A stretch of DNA of 64,000 bases from Oceanobacillus kimchii X50 (lineage in GTDB: Bacteria > Bacillota > Bacilli > Bacillales > Amphibacillaceae), in assembly GCF_000340475.1 (NCBI RefSeq), contig NZ_CM001792.1, forward strand, positions 1,138,659 through 1,202,658, in the 5' to 3' direction. The notes under the pieces are model-generated. The model was not told where the DNA came from, made no database searches, and saw nothing but the letters and a program-made list of their open reading frames with translations. The translations under genes were made by a program, and so were the position numbers. Numbering within the stretch: the stretch's first letter is position 1; every line of letters starts with the position of its first letter. Positions 17,763 through 26,923 of this stretch are shown piece after piece.

Positions 17763-18515
17763 ATGATTTCAAGAAAAAGTAAACGAGAAGTAGAGCAAAT
17801 GCAAGCTGCTGCAGATGTTCTCGTTGCCTGTCATAGAGAAATTGCAAAAATAATTAAACCAGGTATTTCAACGATTGAAATAGATAACTTTGTAGAAGGT
17901 TTCTTAGAAAAACATGGAGCTACTCCTGAGCAAAAAGGCTATAATGGTTATCCTTATGCAATTTGTGCATCATTAAATGATGAAATTTGCCATGGATTTC
18001 CTTCTGAAAAACCATTGGAGGATGGAGACATTGTAACAATTGATATGGTGGTAAATTTAAATGGTGGTCTAGCTGATTCAGCTTGGACATATGCTGTCGG
18101 AAATGTAGATGAAAAAGGGAAACGGTTAATCAATGTAACCAAAGAAGCTCTTTATAAGGGTATTAAACAGGCAAAGCCAGGTAATCGAATAGGTGATATC
18201 GGTCATGCAATTCAAACATATGCTGAAGCGGAAGGATTTTCGGTAGTACGTGATTTTACAGGACATGGAATTGGACCGACTATTCATGAGGATCCACATA
18301 TTCCTCACTATGGATTGCCAAACAAAGGACTTCGTTTAAAAGAAGGCATGGTAATTACAATCGAACCTATGATCAACGAAGGGGCTTGGCAAAGCAAAAT
18401 GGATGATAATGGGTGGACTGCAAGAACAATCGATAAAGGACGTTCAGCTCAGTTTGAACATCAGATTGTCATTACAGAAAATGGACCACATATTTTTACA
18501 GAACAAGATAAATAA
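17763..18515 (+). CDS. map: Methionine aminopeptidase, type I (YflG-like paralogue)
   Basis: Removes the N-terminal methionine from new proteins. The pita-bread fold residues are present: aspartates in TIDMVVNLNGGLADSAW, histidine in GHGIGPTIHEDPHIPHYG, glutamates in TIEPMINEG and in FEHQIVITENG. Length 250 aa. It stands alone rather than in the secY-adk-map cluster, so it may be the second enzyme, equivalent to YflG of B. subtilis. Start ATG 17763 has GGAGAGGGAGAG upstream; the longer frame from 17709 does not. It is divergent from the ABC pair. Confidence 0.9.
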   Translation: MISRKSKREVEQMQAAADVLVACHREIAKIIKPGISTIEIDNFVEGFLEKHGATPEQKGYNGYPYAICASLNDEICHGFPSEKPLEDGDIVTIDMVVNLNGGLADSAWTYAVGNVDEKGKRLINVTKEALYKGIKQAKPGNRIGDIGHAIQTYAEAEGFSVVRDFTGHGIGPTIHEDPHIPHYGLPNKGLRLKEGMVITIEPMINEGAWQSKMDDNGWTARTIDKGRSAQFEHQIVITENGPHIFTEQDK

Positions 18516-18520
18516 CAAGC

Positions 18521-18566
18521 AAAGACCCCAACTGTATTAAAAAATGCAGTTGGGGTCTTTTATTTC
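18521..18566 (+). terminator. Terminator of map
   Basis: A perfect 14-bp stem (18521-18534 with 18547-18560) and a T-rich tail. Confidence 0.9.
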
Positions 18567-18661
18567 GCTTGTAAAGGAAAGTAATTTCTCACTTTCAAGC
18601 GGGTAAGGCATATTCAAAAAAGGGGAAGTTAGAAAAAAACAAACATCATTCTATTTGTATT

Positions 18662-20026
18662 TTATTTTTTTGCTGTTTTAGCTCCAAACAAAATTGTAAT
18701 GATTGGACTAAGCAAGCAGAAGAATGCAAATGGTAAATAGGTAAGTACCGGTACACCAAGTACATCTGCTATAAATACTCCACATACACTCCAAGGAACT
18801 AATGGGTTAATTACTGTACCTGCATCTTCCAGTGTGCGCGATAGTGAGCGCTTTGTTAACCCAGCTTTTTCATATATAGGTTTAAACGTTTCTCCAGTTA
18901 ATAATATAGATAAATACTGTTCACCGATAAGTACGTTAACTCCAATAGCAGTACCTGCGGTTGATGCAATGATAGATCTTGCACGTTGTAATTTCTCTTG
19001 GAAACTGTTTAATAAGCTCGGAATAATGCCTGTAACAAACAGCAATCCTCCAAAACTTAAGGCTAATATTACTAATGAAATAGTAAATAACATTCCATTT
19101 ATTCCGCCTCGAGTTAATAGTTCATTTACAGGTTCAAAGTTCGTTGTCCCAGTAAATCCATTAAACCAAGCGTTCGTAATTTCTTTCCACGTAAAACCGT
19201 TTGTAATCTTTCCAATGATTACTGCGATCAAACTACTTAATGATAAAGCCAGAAATGCTGACATTCGAAATATAGTACATATAATTAATATAATTAAAGG
19301 AATCCAAGAAGCCCAATGTAGGAGACCGCTGCCTAATAAAGCTTCTCGGTAAGCTTCTACATTGCTAATGGATGTATCTTGACTAGGAGATAGGAATGCA
19401 AACACAATAAATGAAATAATGAATGCTGGTATAGTAGTTAAACTAATATGTTTAATATGGTCAAATAAATCTACTCCGATTATAGAAGAAGAAAGATTCG
19501 TTGTATCTGATAATGGTGACATCTTATCTCCAAAAAAAGCACCTGAAACGATAGCACCCGCTGTAATAGCAAGTGATGCATCCATAGCTCCTGCCATTCC
19601 GATAAAAGCTACTCCAATTGTTGCTGTAGTTGTAAGGGAACTTCCTAGGGAAATCCCGATTATTGAAGTAACTGCAAAGACAATCGCGTAAAACCACATA
19701 GTGCCAATTAATGAGAAACCCGTATTTATTAAAGTAGGTATAGTACCACTAATCATCCAACTACTAATTAATACCCCGATGATGAAGAAAAGAAAAATTG
19801 CCCCCATCCCGGAAGAAGCTCCAGTTGCCATTGCATCTTGGAGTGAAGAGAAGTTAATCTTTTTTAATAATCCATAACAAATTAATAATAACATTCCAAT
19901 TAAAATGGGAATATGCGGTGTTGTTTCTAATCCGATTATAAAGTAGCTAATAAATATAATTATAAATATAAAAAATAACAATGCTTCCCAAAAAGCTGGT
20001 TTGTGTTTAGCCGAAATTGGTTTCAT
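18662..20026 (-). CDS. nhaC: NhaC-family antiporter / putative tyrosine transporter (YheL-like)
   Basis: A 454-aa membrane protein with about 11-12 helices. It carries the NhaC-family stretches GIGVLISSWMISGTIP, GAFFGDKMSPLSDTTNLSS and ALIIEDAGTVINPLVPW-like SRTLEDAGTVINPLVPWSVC. B. subtilis YheL was named as a Na+/H+ antiporter. Comparative work on T-box regulons has linked such genes to tyrosine, and here a T-box leader stands directly upstream. The gene is thus more likely an amino-acid/Na+ exchanger than a general ion antiporter; that is inference. Confidence 0.85.
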   Translation of the reverse strand: MKPISAKHKPAFWEALLFFIFIIIFISYFIIGLETTPHIPILIGMLLLICYGLLKKINFSSLQDAMATGASSGMGAIFLFFIIGVLISSWMISGTIPTLINTGFSLIGTMWFYAIVFAVTSIIGISLGSSLTTTATIGVAFIGMAGAMDASLAITAGAIVSGAFFGDKMSPLSDTTNLSSSIIGVDLFDHIKHISLTTIPAFIISFIVFAFLSPSQDTSISNVEAYREALLGSGLLHWASWIPLIILIICTIFRMSAFLALSLSSLIAVIIGKITNGFTWKEITNAWFNGFTGTTNFEPVNELLTRGGINGMLFTISLVILALSFGGLLFVTGIIPSLLNSFQEKLQRARSIIASTAGTAIGVNVLIGEQYLSILLTGETFKPIYEKAGLTKRSLSRTLEDAGTVINPLVPWSVCGVFIADVLGVPVLTYLPFAFFCLLSPIITILFGAKTAKK

Positions 20027-20046
20027 AATCTTTCCTCCTAAATATA

Positions 20047-20266
20047 AAAAGCCTCATCCCTTCAATAAGGGACGAAGCTATGTACTCCGCGTTACCACCC
20101 TGGTTGATGGAAAAAATTCCACCCACTCACATGCTTACAATCCTAATAACTGAAATTTGTAATTCGATATGAATCAGCCAGAGTTTTCAGCAACCACTCT
20201 GTCTCTTGTACTGCTAAATTCAAAATCTACTTCGAATCTCTAATTGCCGGTAGTATTAAATTGTTA
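20047..20266 (-). promoter_or_regulatory. T-box leader, probably tyrosine-responsive
   Basis: A tRNA-sensing leader upstream of nhaC. The T-box core AGGGTGGTAACGCGG is at 20087-20101. The intrinsic terminator with a GAAGGGATGAGGC arm and T5 is at 20047-20081. Stem I carries an AGAGA kink element and GGTTGCTGAAA apical motifs. A candidate specifier UAC (tyrosine) followed by the usual purine is at 20159-20161, opposite stem I. Uncharged tRNA pairing with the T-box would favour the antiterminator and switch on transport. Confidence 0.85.
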
Positions 20267-20272
20267 ATACTG

Positions 20273-20302
20273 ACTATACAACCATCTAGCTAGTATTGTC
20301 AA
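20273..20302 (-). promoter_or_regulatory. Sigma-A promoter of the T-box / nhaC unit
   Basis: Perfect TTGACA (20297-20302) and TATAGT (20273-20278), spaced 18 bases, read on the minus strand. Confidence 0.8.
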
Positions 20303-20493
20303 TAACCAAATTTTCCTTTTTAAATATTGGTAATTTAGTTATAATTAAATCAAAATTTTATTAGAAGATAGCAATGTCGTTAATGATGAGTAACACATAT
20401 CAGAATATTAATATTATTTTTTGTTCTGAAATTAGGGAGTGCAGTAAACTGCTCATCGTGAAAAAAGAAATTTTAATTTGGAGAGAAACCATA

Positions 20494-21219
20494 ATGCAGA
20501 TGCCATCAACAATGAAAGTAGAATCACCACTAACAATTATGAAAAGAGGATTAAAAGCTGGCTTTCCAATTATGCTTGGATATTTACCAATTGCAATTAC
20601 ATATGGTGTGCTAGCTAGCCAAGTAGGTTTATCTTTATTTGAATTAACTTGGATGAGTGCAGCGGTTTTTGCTGGAGCTAGTCAGTTTATGGCAGTAAAT
20701 ATGATTGCTGTTGGAACTGGTATTATTGAAATTATTATTGCAACATTTGTTTTGAATTTCAGACATTTTATTATGAACTTATCGATGATGAATGTATTAA
20801 AAGCAATTCCACTCCATAAAAAATTGCCATTATCGCTTGGTGTAACGGATGAAACCTTTGCGGTGTCTTCCATGTATCCTGAAGAAGGAAAAAAAGCACA
20901 AGGAATTTGGTTTTATGGAACAATTATCGGATTTGCGTATATTTCCTGGGTAATAGGATCATTATTTGGTGGATTATTAGGTGAAATAATTCCTCCTGCT
21001 CTAAGTCAAAGTATGGGGATTGCACTTTATGCAATGTTTATTGGGCTATTAATACCATCTGCAAAAAAAGATATCAAAGTAGCTTACATTGCGGTAGTAG
21101 CAATGTTTATTCATTGGGGTTGTCTTCAATTAGGAATTAGTACAGGATGGGCAATTGTATATGGAACTATTTTTGGTGGAATGGTTGGAATTCCTTTGTT
21201 GAAGGAGGATGAAGCATGA
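20494..21219 (+). CDS. azlC: Branched-chain amino acid exporter large subunit AzlC
   Basis: AzlC/LIV-E family membrane protein, 241 aa, about seven helices. It contains the family core GYLPIAITYGVLASQVGLS and AAVFAGASQFMAVNMI. It works with AzlD to export branched-chain amino acids or analogues. ATG 20494 (MQMPSTMKV) has GGAGAGAAACC upstream and is preferred over the 40-residue extension from 20374. It overlaps azlD by four bases. It is transcribed away from the T-box gene. Confidence 0.88.
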   Translation: MQMPSTMKVESPLTIMKRGLKAGFPIMLGYLPIAITYGVLASQVGLSLFELTWMSAAVFAGASQFMAVNMIAVGTGIIEIIIATFVLNFRHFIMNLSMMNVLKAIPLHKKLPLSLGVTDETFAVSSMYPEEGKKAQGIWFYGTIIGFAYISWVIGSLFGGLLGEIIPPALSQSMGIALYAMFIGLLIPSAKKDIKVAYIAVVAMFIHWGCLQLGISTGWAIVYGTIFGGMVGIPLLKEDEA

Positions 21220-21512
21220 TTATCGCAATGATTCTTGGTATGTTTATTGTTACAATGCTACCACGTTTAATTCCTGTATTTATAGTTGAGAAGGTGCAAT
21301 TCCGACCGTGGGTTAATCGTTGGTTACTGGCAATACCATATGCTGCACTAGGTGCTTTAATTTTTCCAGGTGTATTATCAGTAGTACCTGATCGACCTTT
21401 TGTAGGATTACTAGGTGGACTAATAGCAATTTTGCTATCACTGTTTGGGTTAAATGTTGTTTTTGTTGTTATTGGTTCTATATTATCAATATATATCATG
21501 ATAAATTTATAG
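21216..21512 (+). CDS. azlD: Branched-chain amino acid exporter small subunit AzlD
   Basis: A 98-aa AzlD-family protein with three to four hydrophobic helices and the family motif MLPRLIPVF near the start, then WLLAIPYAALGALIFPG. It is the obligate small partner of AzlC. The start ATG overlaps the azlC stop (ATGA), with AAGGAGGATGAAG inside azlC as ribosome site. Confidence 0.88.
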   Translation: MIIAMILGMFIVTMLPRLIPVFIVEKVQFRPWVNRWLLAIPYAALGALIFPGVLSVVPDRPFVGLLGGLIAILLSLFGLNVVFVVIGSILSIYIMINL

Positions 21513-21540
21513 TTTTCAAAGGCTGAAAATATTATAATAT

Positions 21541-21582
21541 ATAAAGTAAAGGAAACTTGACGTCAAGTTTCCTTTACTTTAT
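21541..21582. promoter_or_regulatory. Perfect 42-bp palindrome before an XRE regulator gene
   Basis: Two 21-bp arms meet with no loop, centred between 21561 and 21562. The core is AAACTTGACGTCAAGTTT. No T-run follows on the plus strand, so it is not a classical azlD terminator. It lies 29 bases before the start of a small XRE-family regulator and could be its operator, or a cruciform/RNA stem. Confidence 0.65.
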
Positions 21583-21610
21583 GATTTGAACTAGAAGGGA
21601 AGAGGCATAT

Positions 21611-21808
21611 TTGAAGAATAGAATGAAAGAATTTCGTGAAATTCATCACATATCTCAAGCTCAAATGGCAGAAATGCTTAATGTTTCAAGACAAACCATT
21701 ATTTCAATAGAAAAAGAAAGATATAATCCTTCATTACCTCTAGCCATTCAAATTGCTAGATGTTTTAAAACTAGTGTAGAAGAAGTTTTTATATTAGAGG
21801 AAGAATAA
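21611..21808 (+). CDS. Small XRE-family transcriptional regulator
   Basis: A 65-aa protein that is nearly all helix-turn-helix (HTH_3): QAQMAEMLNVSRQTIISIEKE is the recognition region. It belongs to the compact YozG/YvaO-size class often paired with a membrane protein. TTG 21611 has GGGAAGAGG upstream; ATG 21623 is an alternative that shortens it by four residues. It is probably autoregulated through the palindrome just upstream. The next gene encodes its likely partner. Confidence 0.85.
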   Translation: MKNRMKEFREIHHISQAQMAEMLNVSRQTIISIEKERYNPSLPLAIQIARCFKTSVEEVFILEEE

Positions 21809-21832
21809 GGAAAGGGGAAGGTTATAATTTAT

Positions 21833-22216
21833 TTGAACAGTAAAGCCGGTAGACGTTTTTTTACATTTATGGGGTGTTTGTTTTTGTTATATACTGGTAT
21901 TCTTTCATCAGCATCCATATATTCACTAGGATTTTTACAGGGCCATGAACTAATCCAGTTATCACTATCCATCATGTGTTTCTGTTTAGCTTATTTATAT
22001 CCGCAGTTCAAAAAAAACGATGAACGTACAAAAGCGATAAAGGAGAGAGGGATGTTTTTCAGTTACTCTTTCTTTGTAGCATATAGTTTAATATTAATGT
22101 TAATGTTTCAATTTGAAGTGTTGAGTTTGTCTGGATACCAGACGGTAACTTTGATGGCTTCATTGATGATCATCACTGTATTTTCTTCCTTTGTTATTTT
22201 ATCTAAGCGATACTAA
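21833..22216 (+). CDS. Four-helix membrane protein paired with the XRE regulator
   Basis: A 127-aa protein with four hydrophobic helices (about residues 9-30, 38-55, 71-92, 100-123). Between helices 2 and 3 is a charged cytosolic loop, QFKKNDERTKAIKERG. This layout is typical of small proteins encoded next to short XRE regulators in Bacillus; none has a proven role, though sensing or toxin/immunity-type control is often guessed. Start TTG 21833 with AAAGGGGAAGG upstream. Family name not recognised. Confidence 0.65.
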   Translation: MNSKAGRRFFTFMGCLFLLYTGILSSASIYSLGFLQGHELIQLSLSIMCFCLAYLYPQFKKNDERTKAIKERGMFFSYSFFVAYSLILMLMFQFEVLSLSGYQTVTLMASLMIITVFSSFVILSKRY

Positions 22217-22247
22217 ATTATTTTTAAACTATAATTATAAAAATGAT

Positions 22248-22289
22248 AAATCCCCCTAAGGCTAAAATGAAAAAGTCTTAGGGGATTTA
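22248..22289. terminator. Bidirectional terminator
   Basis: AAATCCCCCTAAG (22248-22260) pairs with CTTAGGGGATTT (22277-22288), between the convergent membrane protein gene and the cation efflux gene. Confidence 0.8.
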
Positions 22290-22301
22290 ATGATAAAAAG
22301 T

Positions 22302-23174
22302 CTATTTTTCTTCGAATGGCTCAATATGAATGAGCGCATGAGAAATTCGATGCTTATCGTATAAATATTCTTCAATACGATCAGTGATTTCATGACCTTC
22401 AGCAACTGTCAAATTAGGATCTACATGAATCGTTATATCAAGAAGTTCTTGGTTTCCATGGATCCTGCCTTTAATATCATCAACGCGTAGTACTGAAGGG
22501 TCTTTATCTATTGTTTCTTTTATTTCTGTTAATTTTTCATCATCAAAGCCATCGGTCAATGTAATCGTGGAATCTTTAAAAATATCCCAAGCAGTTTTAC
22601 AAATAATGATACCTACAACTCCAGCAGTTAGTGGATCTAGCCAAAATAAACCGAATTGAGCGCCGATAATACCAATAAATACTCCGATACTGACTAAAGC
22701 ATCTGCCTTATTATCCATAGCTGCCGCATATAAAGATCCACTCTCAATTTTTTTTGATAATCGTAAGTTAAATCGATACACAAACAACATAATTACCGCA
22801 GCAAAAATGGCAGTCCAAGCTGTTAACATATCAGGTTGTGTGTAAGATGAATTGATTAGTTTTTGTCCAGCTTCGATGATGACTTGGAGCCCGATAAACA
22901 TCATGATGAATGCTGCGAATAAGGAAGCAATTGTTTCTGCACGATAGTGACCGTAACGATGGATATCATCAGGCGGTTTGCGGGCAATTTTAAGTCCGAT
23001 TAGTACAGCAACAGAAGTGACAATATCGGTTAGATTATTTAATCCATCTGCTCGTAATCCATCCGAGTTTCCGATGGAAGCAATATATAGTTTTGATGAA
23101 GCAAGTATAAGGTAAGCAATGATACTTAGCCATGCACCTTTTTCACCTTGTTTTAAATGATCTGAACGATTCAT
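22302..23174 (-). CDS. mneS: Cation diffusion facilitator, manganese-type (MneS/YeaB-like)
   Basis: CDF-family divalent metal/H+ antiporter, 290 aa, six helices and a C-terminal cytosolic metal-sensing domain. The transport site is seen in helix 2 (Asn47 and Asp50 in ADGLNNLTD) and helix 5 (Asp154, Asn155, Asp158 in MDNKAD). This Asn/Asp set, rather than His/Asp, is associated with Mn2+ or Fe2+ rather than Zn2+. The overall sequence follows B. subtilis YeaB (MneS). No metal-responsive riboswitch is visible upstream. Confidence 0.82.
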   Translation of the reverse strand: MNRSDHLKQGEKGAWLSIIAYLILASSKLYIASIGNSDGLRADGLNNLTDIVTSVAVLIGLKIARKPPDDIHRYGHYRAETIASLFAAFIMMFIGLQVIIEAGQKLINSSYTQPDMLTAWTAIFAAVIMLFVYRFNLRLSKKIESGSLYAAAMDNKADALVSIGVFIGIIGAQFGLFWLDPLTAGVVGIIICKTAWDIFKDSTITLTDGFDDEKLTEIKETIDKDPSVLRVDDIKGRIHGNQELLDITIHVDPNLTVAEGHEITDRIEEYLYDKHRISHALIHIEPFEEK

Positions 23175-23354
23175 TTTCTCTTATCCTCCAGCGTGTAATA
23201 AATACACTTTATTTATAGCTTATATAGTCTACCAAACCTTCTACTGGTGGGTCTAGAGAAACAAACAAGCATATAGCCATAGGTCTTGAAAGTTCTAAAG
23301 GAAGTTTCCTTGATACAACATATCATTAGTAAAAATACAAATTTTATTAATAGA

Positions 23355-23437
23355 ACCAATTTCATAATACGATATTTTGTGTGTTATCCGAATGTTACCT
23401 GCTTTAAATTTCATTACAAACGGATGCTTTTTAGCTA
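23355..23437 (-). repeat. Truncated MITE-like repeat, copy d
   Basis: It shares the outer end (CAATTTCATAATACGATATT, then CCGAATGTT, then ACGGATGCTTTTTAGC) with the complete element at 52993-53133, in the same orientation; the other end is lost. It is the only feature seen in the 375-base gap before the IDEAL gene. Confidence 0.55.
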
Positions 23438-23549
23438 AATTGAAAAAGATGAACACTTTTTAATTAATATATTAAAAATTAAATAAGAAGGTTGCAATTT
23501 ATTAGAAAATTAAGGATAATGGTTAAAAGGAACAAAGGGGGCCTATTCC

Positions 23550-23783
23550 ATGAGGAAGGCTAAAACAGTATATCGTATATTTCGCTATGCAGGAGAACCA
23601 TTACAGGCTAAACGCGAGATTTCATTTGAAACAAGCTTGTTCTCAAGATTGATGTTAGATGAGCTATGCTTCAATTGGAATAAGACGAAATTGGAAGAAG
23701 CCTTAAATAGCTCCATCGATCAAAATAATATACAATTGTTCCGGAAGTTAAGCCAAGAGTACAAGCAGTTTGTTTGGGAATAA
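23550..23783 (+). CDS. Small IDEAL-domain-like protein
   Basis: A 77-aa soluble protein. The segment LMLDELCFNWNKTKLEEAL plus NNIQLFRKLSQEY fits the IDEAL domain, a short helical module found in several Bacillus proteins (for example the ComK-related and YpiB types) and thought to mediate protein contacts. GGGGGCC is the ribosome site; a terminator follows directly. No further role can be assigned. Confidence 0.6.
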   Translation: MRKAKTVYRIFRYAGEPLQAKREISFETSLFSRLMLDELCFNWNKTKLEEALNSSIDQNNIQLFRKLSQEYKQFVWE

Positions 23784-23795
23784 AATATTGATTAT

Positions 23796-23824
23796 GCCTT
23801 GCCTCAACAGGTAAGGCTTTTTTT
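23796..23824 (+). terminator. Terminator after IDEAL gene
   Basis: GCCTTGCC pairs with GGTAAGGC (one G-U pair), followed by T7. Confidence 0.8.
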
Positions 23825-23901
23825 GAATTTAATTTGGAGGTGAATTATTTTGCTGGTAGAAAAATAAATTAAATGGAATATGAAAAAATGGAGGAAAAAA
23901 G

Positions 23902-25368
23902 ATGAATAATAAAAATTCTATAGTAAAGAAACAGTATACAATTATTTTTTACATACTATTATTTTCAATTTTACTAGGAGTAGGGGCAGAACTAGTTGTG
24001 GGCGCTCCGATTGCTAATATTTTAGCAATTTTTATAGGGGGGGTAATTGGTCTTATCATAATTTGGGTATTAAATCGAAGTGAACGAAATACTCACTTTA
24101 TTCCTTATATAGTTATTGTTGCTATTACCGGAGTAGCATTAATCGTAATGATGAGTTCAGCGTATGTAACAAATATGTTATTTATGTTTTATCTGTTGGC
24201 GGTTTCTGCTTTATCACTTTCTATCCCAGCTTTAATTACTGGTGGAGTGGTTGGGTTGCTACTACTTAGCTATTTCGTGTTAGAAAAGGGTGCTGCTATT
24301 GGATTTGATTCACGTTCTATGGCTATCACACTTGTTTTTTATACACTAGTATTTATTGTTTTATTTATTCAGGTGAAAATCACTCAAATGCTACTGATAA
24401 ATGCAGAGAAGTTGTTAGAAGAAAGTAAAAAGCTTACAGATAGTCAAATGGAACAGTCTAAGTTAGTAAAGAGCGGTGTATCTCAAGTTCATCAGAAAAT
24501 GCAAGTAATTGAAAAGGAAAGTCATTGGAACTTTCAATCCATGATGGAAATGCGAGATGCCTTTAAAGAAATGAATGAAGCAACACAAATTCAGTCACAA
24601 GCCGCTACGACAATTTCAGAGACTACAGAAATGACGAATCAGCAAATTAAACATATGATTGATTTATTTACAAAACTAAAAAATGACGGTCATGATTTGG
24701 AAGCGTTATCAAAGTCTGGATCTCAATCTATCGGTGAATTGAATGAAATGATGGATGGATTTCAACAATCTTTTAACGATTTATCAACAAATATGAAACA
24801 ATTAGAGCGTACAATTAAAGAGAGTACCGAATTTATTACGGAAATACAAAGTATTGCTTCACAAACAAATTTACTAGCATTGAATGCAAGCATTGAAGCG
24901 GCACGAGCTGGTGAGGCAGGAAAAGGGTTTGCGGTTGTAGCTGAAGAGATTCGTAAACTTGCAGAAACATCAAAGTCTACAGCAGAAAAGATTGAGATTA
25001 ATATGGAAGGGATACAACAAGGTGCTATTCACACACAACAAGAAGTGTATCAAAATGGAGAGAAGTTGGAACGGAGCGTCAAGCGAGTAAACAAAGCAAG
25101 CGACAACTTTTCAATTATCTCAAAAGAAATTTTACGATTTTTAAATTACACTGCTGATTTACGCCACCGTGGTCATAACATTCAAACATCTTCCATAGAA
25201 ATAGATCAATCACTAGACCGGCTTGTTTCTATAATAGAAGAGAATACTGCTACTATGGAACAGATGGAAGCTACAGTTGAACAACAAGCTAGTCGAATGG
25301 GCGTTTTAACAGAAGCAATTGAGGCGACGAATGAAGCTGCTGCGTCACTAGAAATGAAAAAAGTCTAG
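23902..25368 (+). CDS. Methyl-accepting chemotaxis-type receptor with polytopic membrane sensor
   Basis: 488 aa. The N-terminal 160 residues form about six hydrophobic helices instead of the usual two helices around an extracellular domain; no HAMP is obvious. The cytoplasmic coiled coil contains the highly conserved signalling tip [19 protein letters not shown] near residue 320, then [14 protein letters not shown]. It should signal through CheA/CheW from within or near the membrane. Ligand unknown. It lies 16 bases before the yxiO-like gene, suggesting cotranscription. Confidence 0.85.
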   Translation: MNNKNSIVKKQYTIIFYILLFSILLGVGAELVVGAPIANILAIFIGGVIGLIIIWVLNRSERNTHFIPYIVIVAITGVALIVMMSSAYVTNMLFMFYLLAVSALSLSIPALITGGVVGLLLLSYFVLEKGAAIGFDSRSMAITLVFYTLVFIVLFIQVKITQMLLINAEKLLEESKKLTDSQMEQSKLVKSGVSQVHQKMQVIEKESHWNFQSMMEMRDAFKEMNEATQIQSQAATTISETTEMTNQQIKHMIDLFTKLKNDGHDLEALSKSGSQSIGELNEMMDGFQQSFNDLSTNMKQLERTIKESTEFITEIQSIASQTNLLALNASIEAARAGEAGKGFAVVAEEIRKLAETSKSTAEKIEINMEGIQQGAIHTQQEVYQNGEKLERSVKRVNKASDNFSIISKEILRFLNYTADLRHRGHNIQTSSIEIDQSLDRLVSIIEENTATMEQMEATVEQQASRMGVLTEAIEATNEAAASLEMKKV

Positions 25369-25384
25369 TATTGGGGGAGAATGG

Positions 25385-26695
25385 ATGGATTTAAAGAGTA
25401 GAAAAAAGATACAACGTAGCTGGATGATGTATGACTTTGGAAATTCAGCATTTGCAACAACCATCATGGCGGCAGTCTTACCTGTATATTATTCAACTGT
25501 TGCCGCATCTGGATTAGATGACAATTTGGCCACTAGCTATTGGGGGTATTCACAATCAATATCTGTGCTAATCGTTGCTATTCTTGCCCCAATTCTTGGT
25601 GCAATTAGTGATTTTTCTGCAGCAAAGAAGAAGTTCCTACGTTTCTTTGCTTTTATGGGAATTATAGCTAGTTTATTAATGATGTTTATAGGAGAAGGAG
25701 ATTATATATTTGCATCACTACTATTCATCATTGGTTCTATCGGTTTTTCTGGTGCAAATGTTTTTTATGATGGATTCTTACCTGAAATTGCTGATAAAGA
25801 CGAGATGGATAAGGTCTCCTCTGGGGGATTTGCCTTTGGTTACATCGGAGGAGGAATCTTACTTGCAATCAATGTTGTTATGATTTTAAGCCCAGACGTA
25901 TTCGGTCTACCTAATACCGAGTGGGCTACAAGGCTAGCTCTAGCTTCTGTAGGGATTTGGTGGTTTATATTTGCTATACCATTATTGAAAAATATTAAAG
26001 AGGAAAAAAAGCAACAAGTTACGAGAACTAAATCGTATGTTGCGATTGGATTCAATAGAGTAGGAAATACTTTTCGTGAAATAAAACAATATAAACAACT
26101 AGTTATATTTCTAATTGCGTTCTGGTTATACAATGATGGTATTTCAACCATAATACGAATGGCGACAGTATATGGAAGTGAAATAGGAATTGCTCAAAAT
26201 GATTTAATTATAGCGTTATTAATTACACAATTTGTTGGTATACCATTTACTTTTTTCTTTGGTTGGTTAGCAACGAAAATAAATCCAAAAAATGCTCTAT
26301 ATATTACTTTATTTACCTATCTTGGAATTGTTATTATCGGTTATTTTATGAATTCTGCACTTCATTTTTACTTATTGGCAATTATTGTGGGTATGGTACA
26401 AGGTGGTGCCCAATCGCTAAGTAGGTCTATCTTCGGAAGAATGATTCCAGCTGGAAAACATGCAGAGTTTTTTGGTTTTTATGGAATTTCGTCAAAATTT
26501 GCCGCAGTAGTTGGACCATTTATGTTCGCAACCATTGGACATTTAACTGGTAATAGTAGACTCGGCATATTATCGTTGATTTTCTTTTTTGTAGCAGGTA
26601 TCATTTTATTACGATTTGTTGATATTAATAAAGGTATTTTGGAAGCAAAAGAAGCATCTAATCCAAAAGATGATGTGATTGTTAAAACAAAGTAA
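25385..26695 (+). CDS. yxiO: YxiO-like MFS transporter (Atg22/UMF1 family)
   Basis: A 436-aa protein of 12 helices. Its start RSWMMYDFGNSAFATTIMAA is diagnostic of the Atg22-like branch of the major facilitator superfamily; further motifs are GAISDFSAAKKK and MVQGGAQSLSRSIFGRMIP. B. subtilis YxiO is the named relative; its substrate is unknown, although yeast Atg22 exports vacuolar amino acids. GGGGGAG ribosome site five bases before ATG 25385. It ends at a strong terminator. Confidence 0.85.
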   Translation: MDLKSRKKIQRSWMMYDFGNSAFATTIMAAVLPVYYSTVAASGLDDNLATSYWGYSQSISVLIVAILAPILGAISDFSAAKKKFLRFFAFMGIIASLLMMFIGEGDYIFASLLFIIGSIGFSGANVFYDGFLPEIADKDEMDKVSSGGFAFGYIGGGILLAINVVMILSPDVFGLPNTEWATRLALASVGIWWFIFAIPLLKNIKEEKKQQVTRTKSYVAIGFNRVGNTFREIKQYKQLVIFLIAFWLYNDGISTIIRMATVYGSEIGIAQNDLIIALLITQFVGIPFTFFFGWLATKINPKNALYITLFTYLGIVIIGYFMNSALHFYLLAIIVGMVQGGAQSLSRSIFGRMIPAGKHAEFFGFYGISSKFAAVVGPFMFATIGHLTGNSRLGILSLIFFFVAGIILLRFVDINKGILEAKEASNPKDDVIVKTK

Positions 26696-26710
26696 TAGTA
26701 GAATGTAAGT

Positions 26711-26757
26711 AAACCCCCTACTGTAGATGGTACTAATCCAAAAGTAGGGGGTTTTTA
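26711..26757 (+). terminator. Terminator after yxiO-like gene
   Basis: AAACCCCCTACT (26711-26722) pairs with AGTAGGGGGTTT (26743-26754); T5 follows. Confidence 0.85.
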
Positions 26758-26776
26758 TCCTTATTTAAAGGTGGTG

Positions 26777-26923
26777 TCAATTGAAATTAATCGTTGGGTC
26801 ATTCCAAGCTATTCGTTTTTCATCAGAATCATTTTTATTATACGATACGGTCGTAAAGTAAATGATTGTGGCTTTTTCACTTCCTAAAACTCGGTATCCA
26901 TAAGCAACACCCTTTGGTATTAA
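26777..26923 (-). pseudogene. Remnant of a RmlC-like sugar epimerase (cupin)
   Basis: An open stretch of 48 codons ending in TGA reads LIPKGVAYGYRVLGSEKATI, then a segment with FTTVSYN, then IAWNDPTINF. This matches the C-terminus of dTDP-4-dehydrorhamnose 3,5-epimerases (the IPKGxAHGF ... YKCTxYY ... IxWNDP pattern). Upstream (to about 27090) all frames are broken and no clean N-terminal half was found. No other rhamnose genes are nearby, so it is a decayed fragment, not part of a pathway here. Confidence 0.6.

Noticed and set aside
18834..19352. 172-codon open frame on the plus strand opposite nhaC
   Set aside because: It is the antisense shadow of the well-matched antiporter gene; no ribosome site and no recognisable domain.
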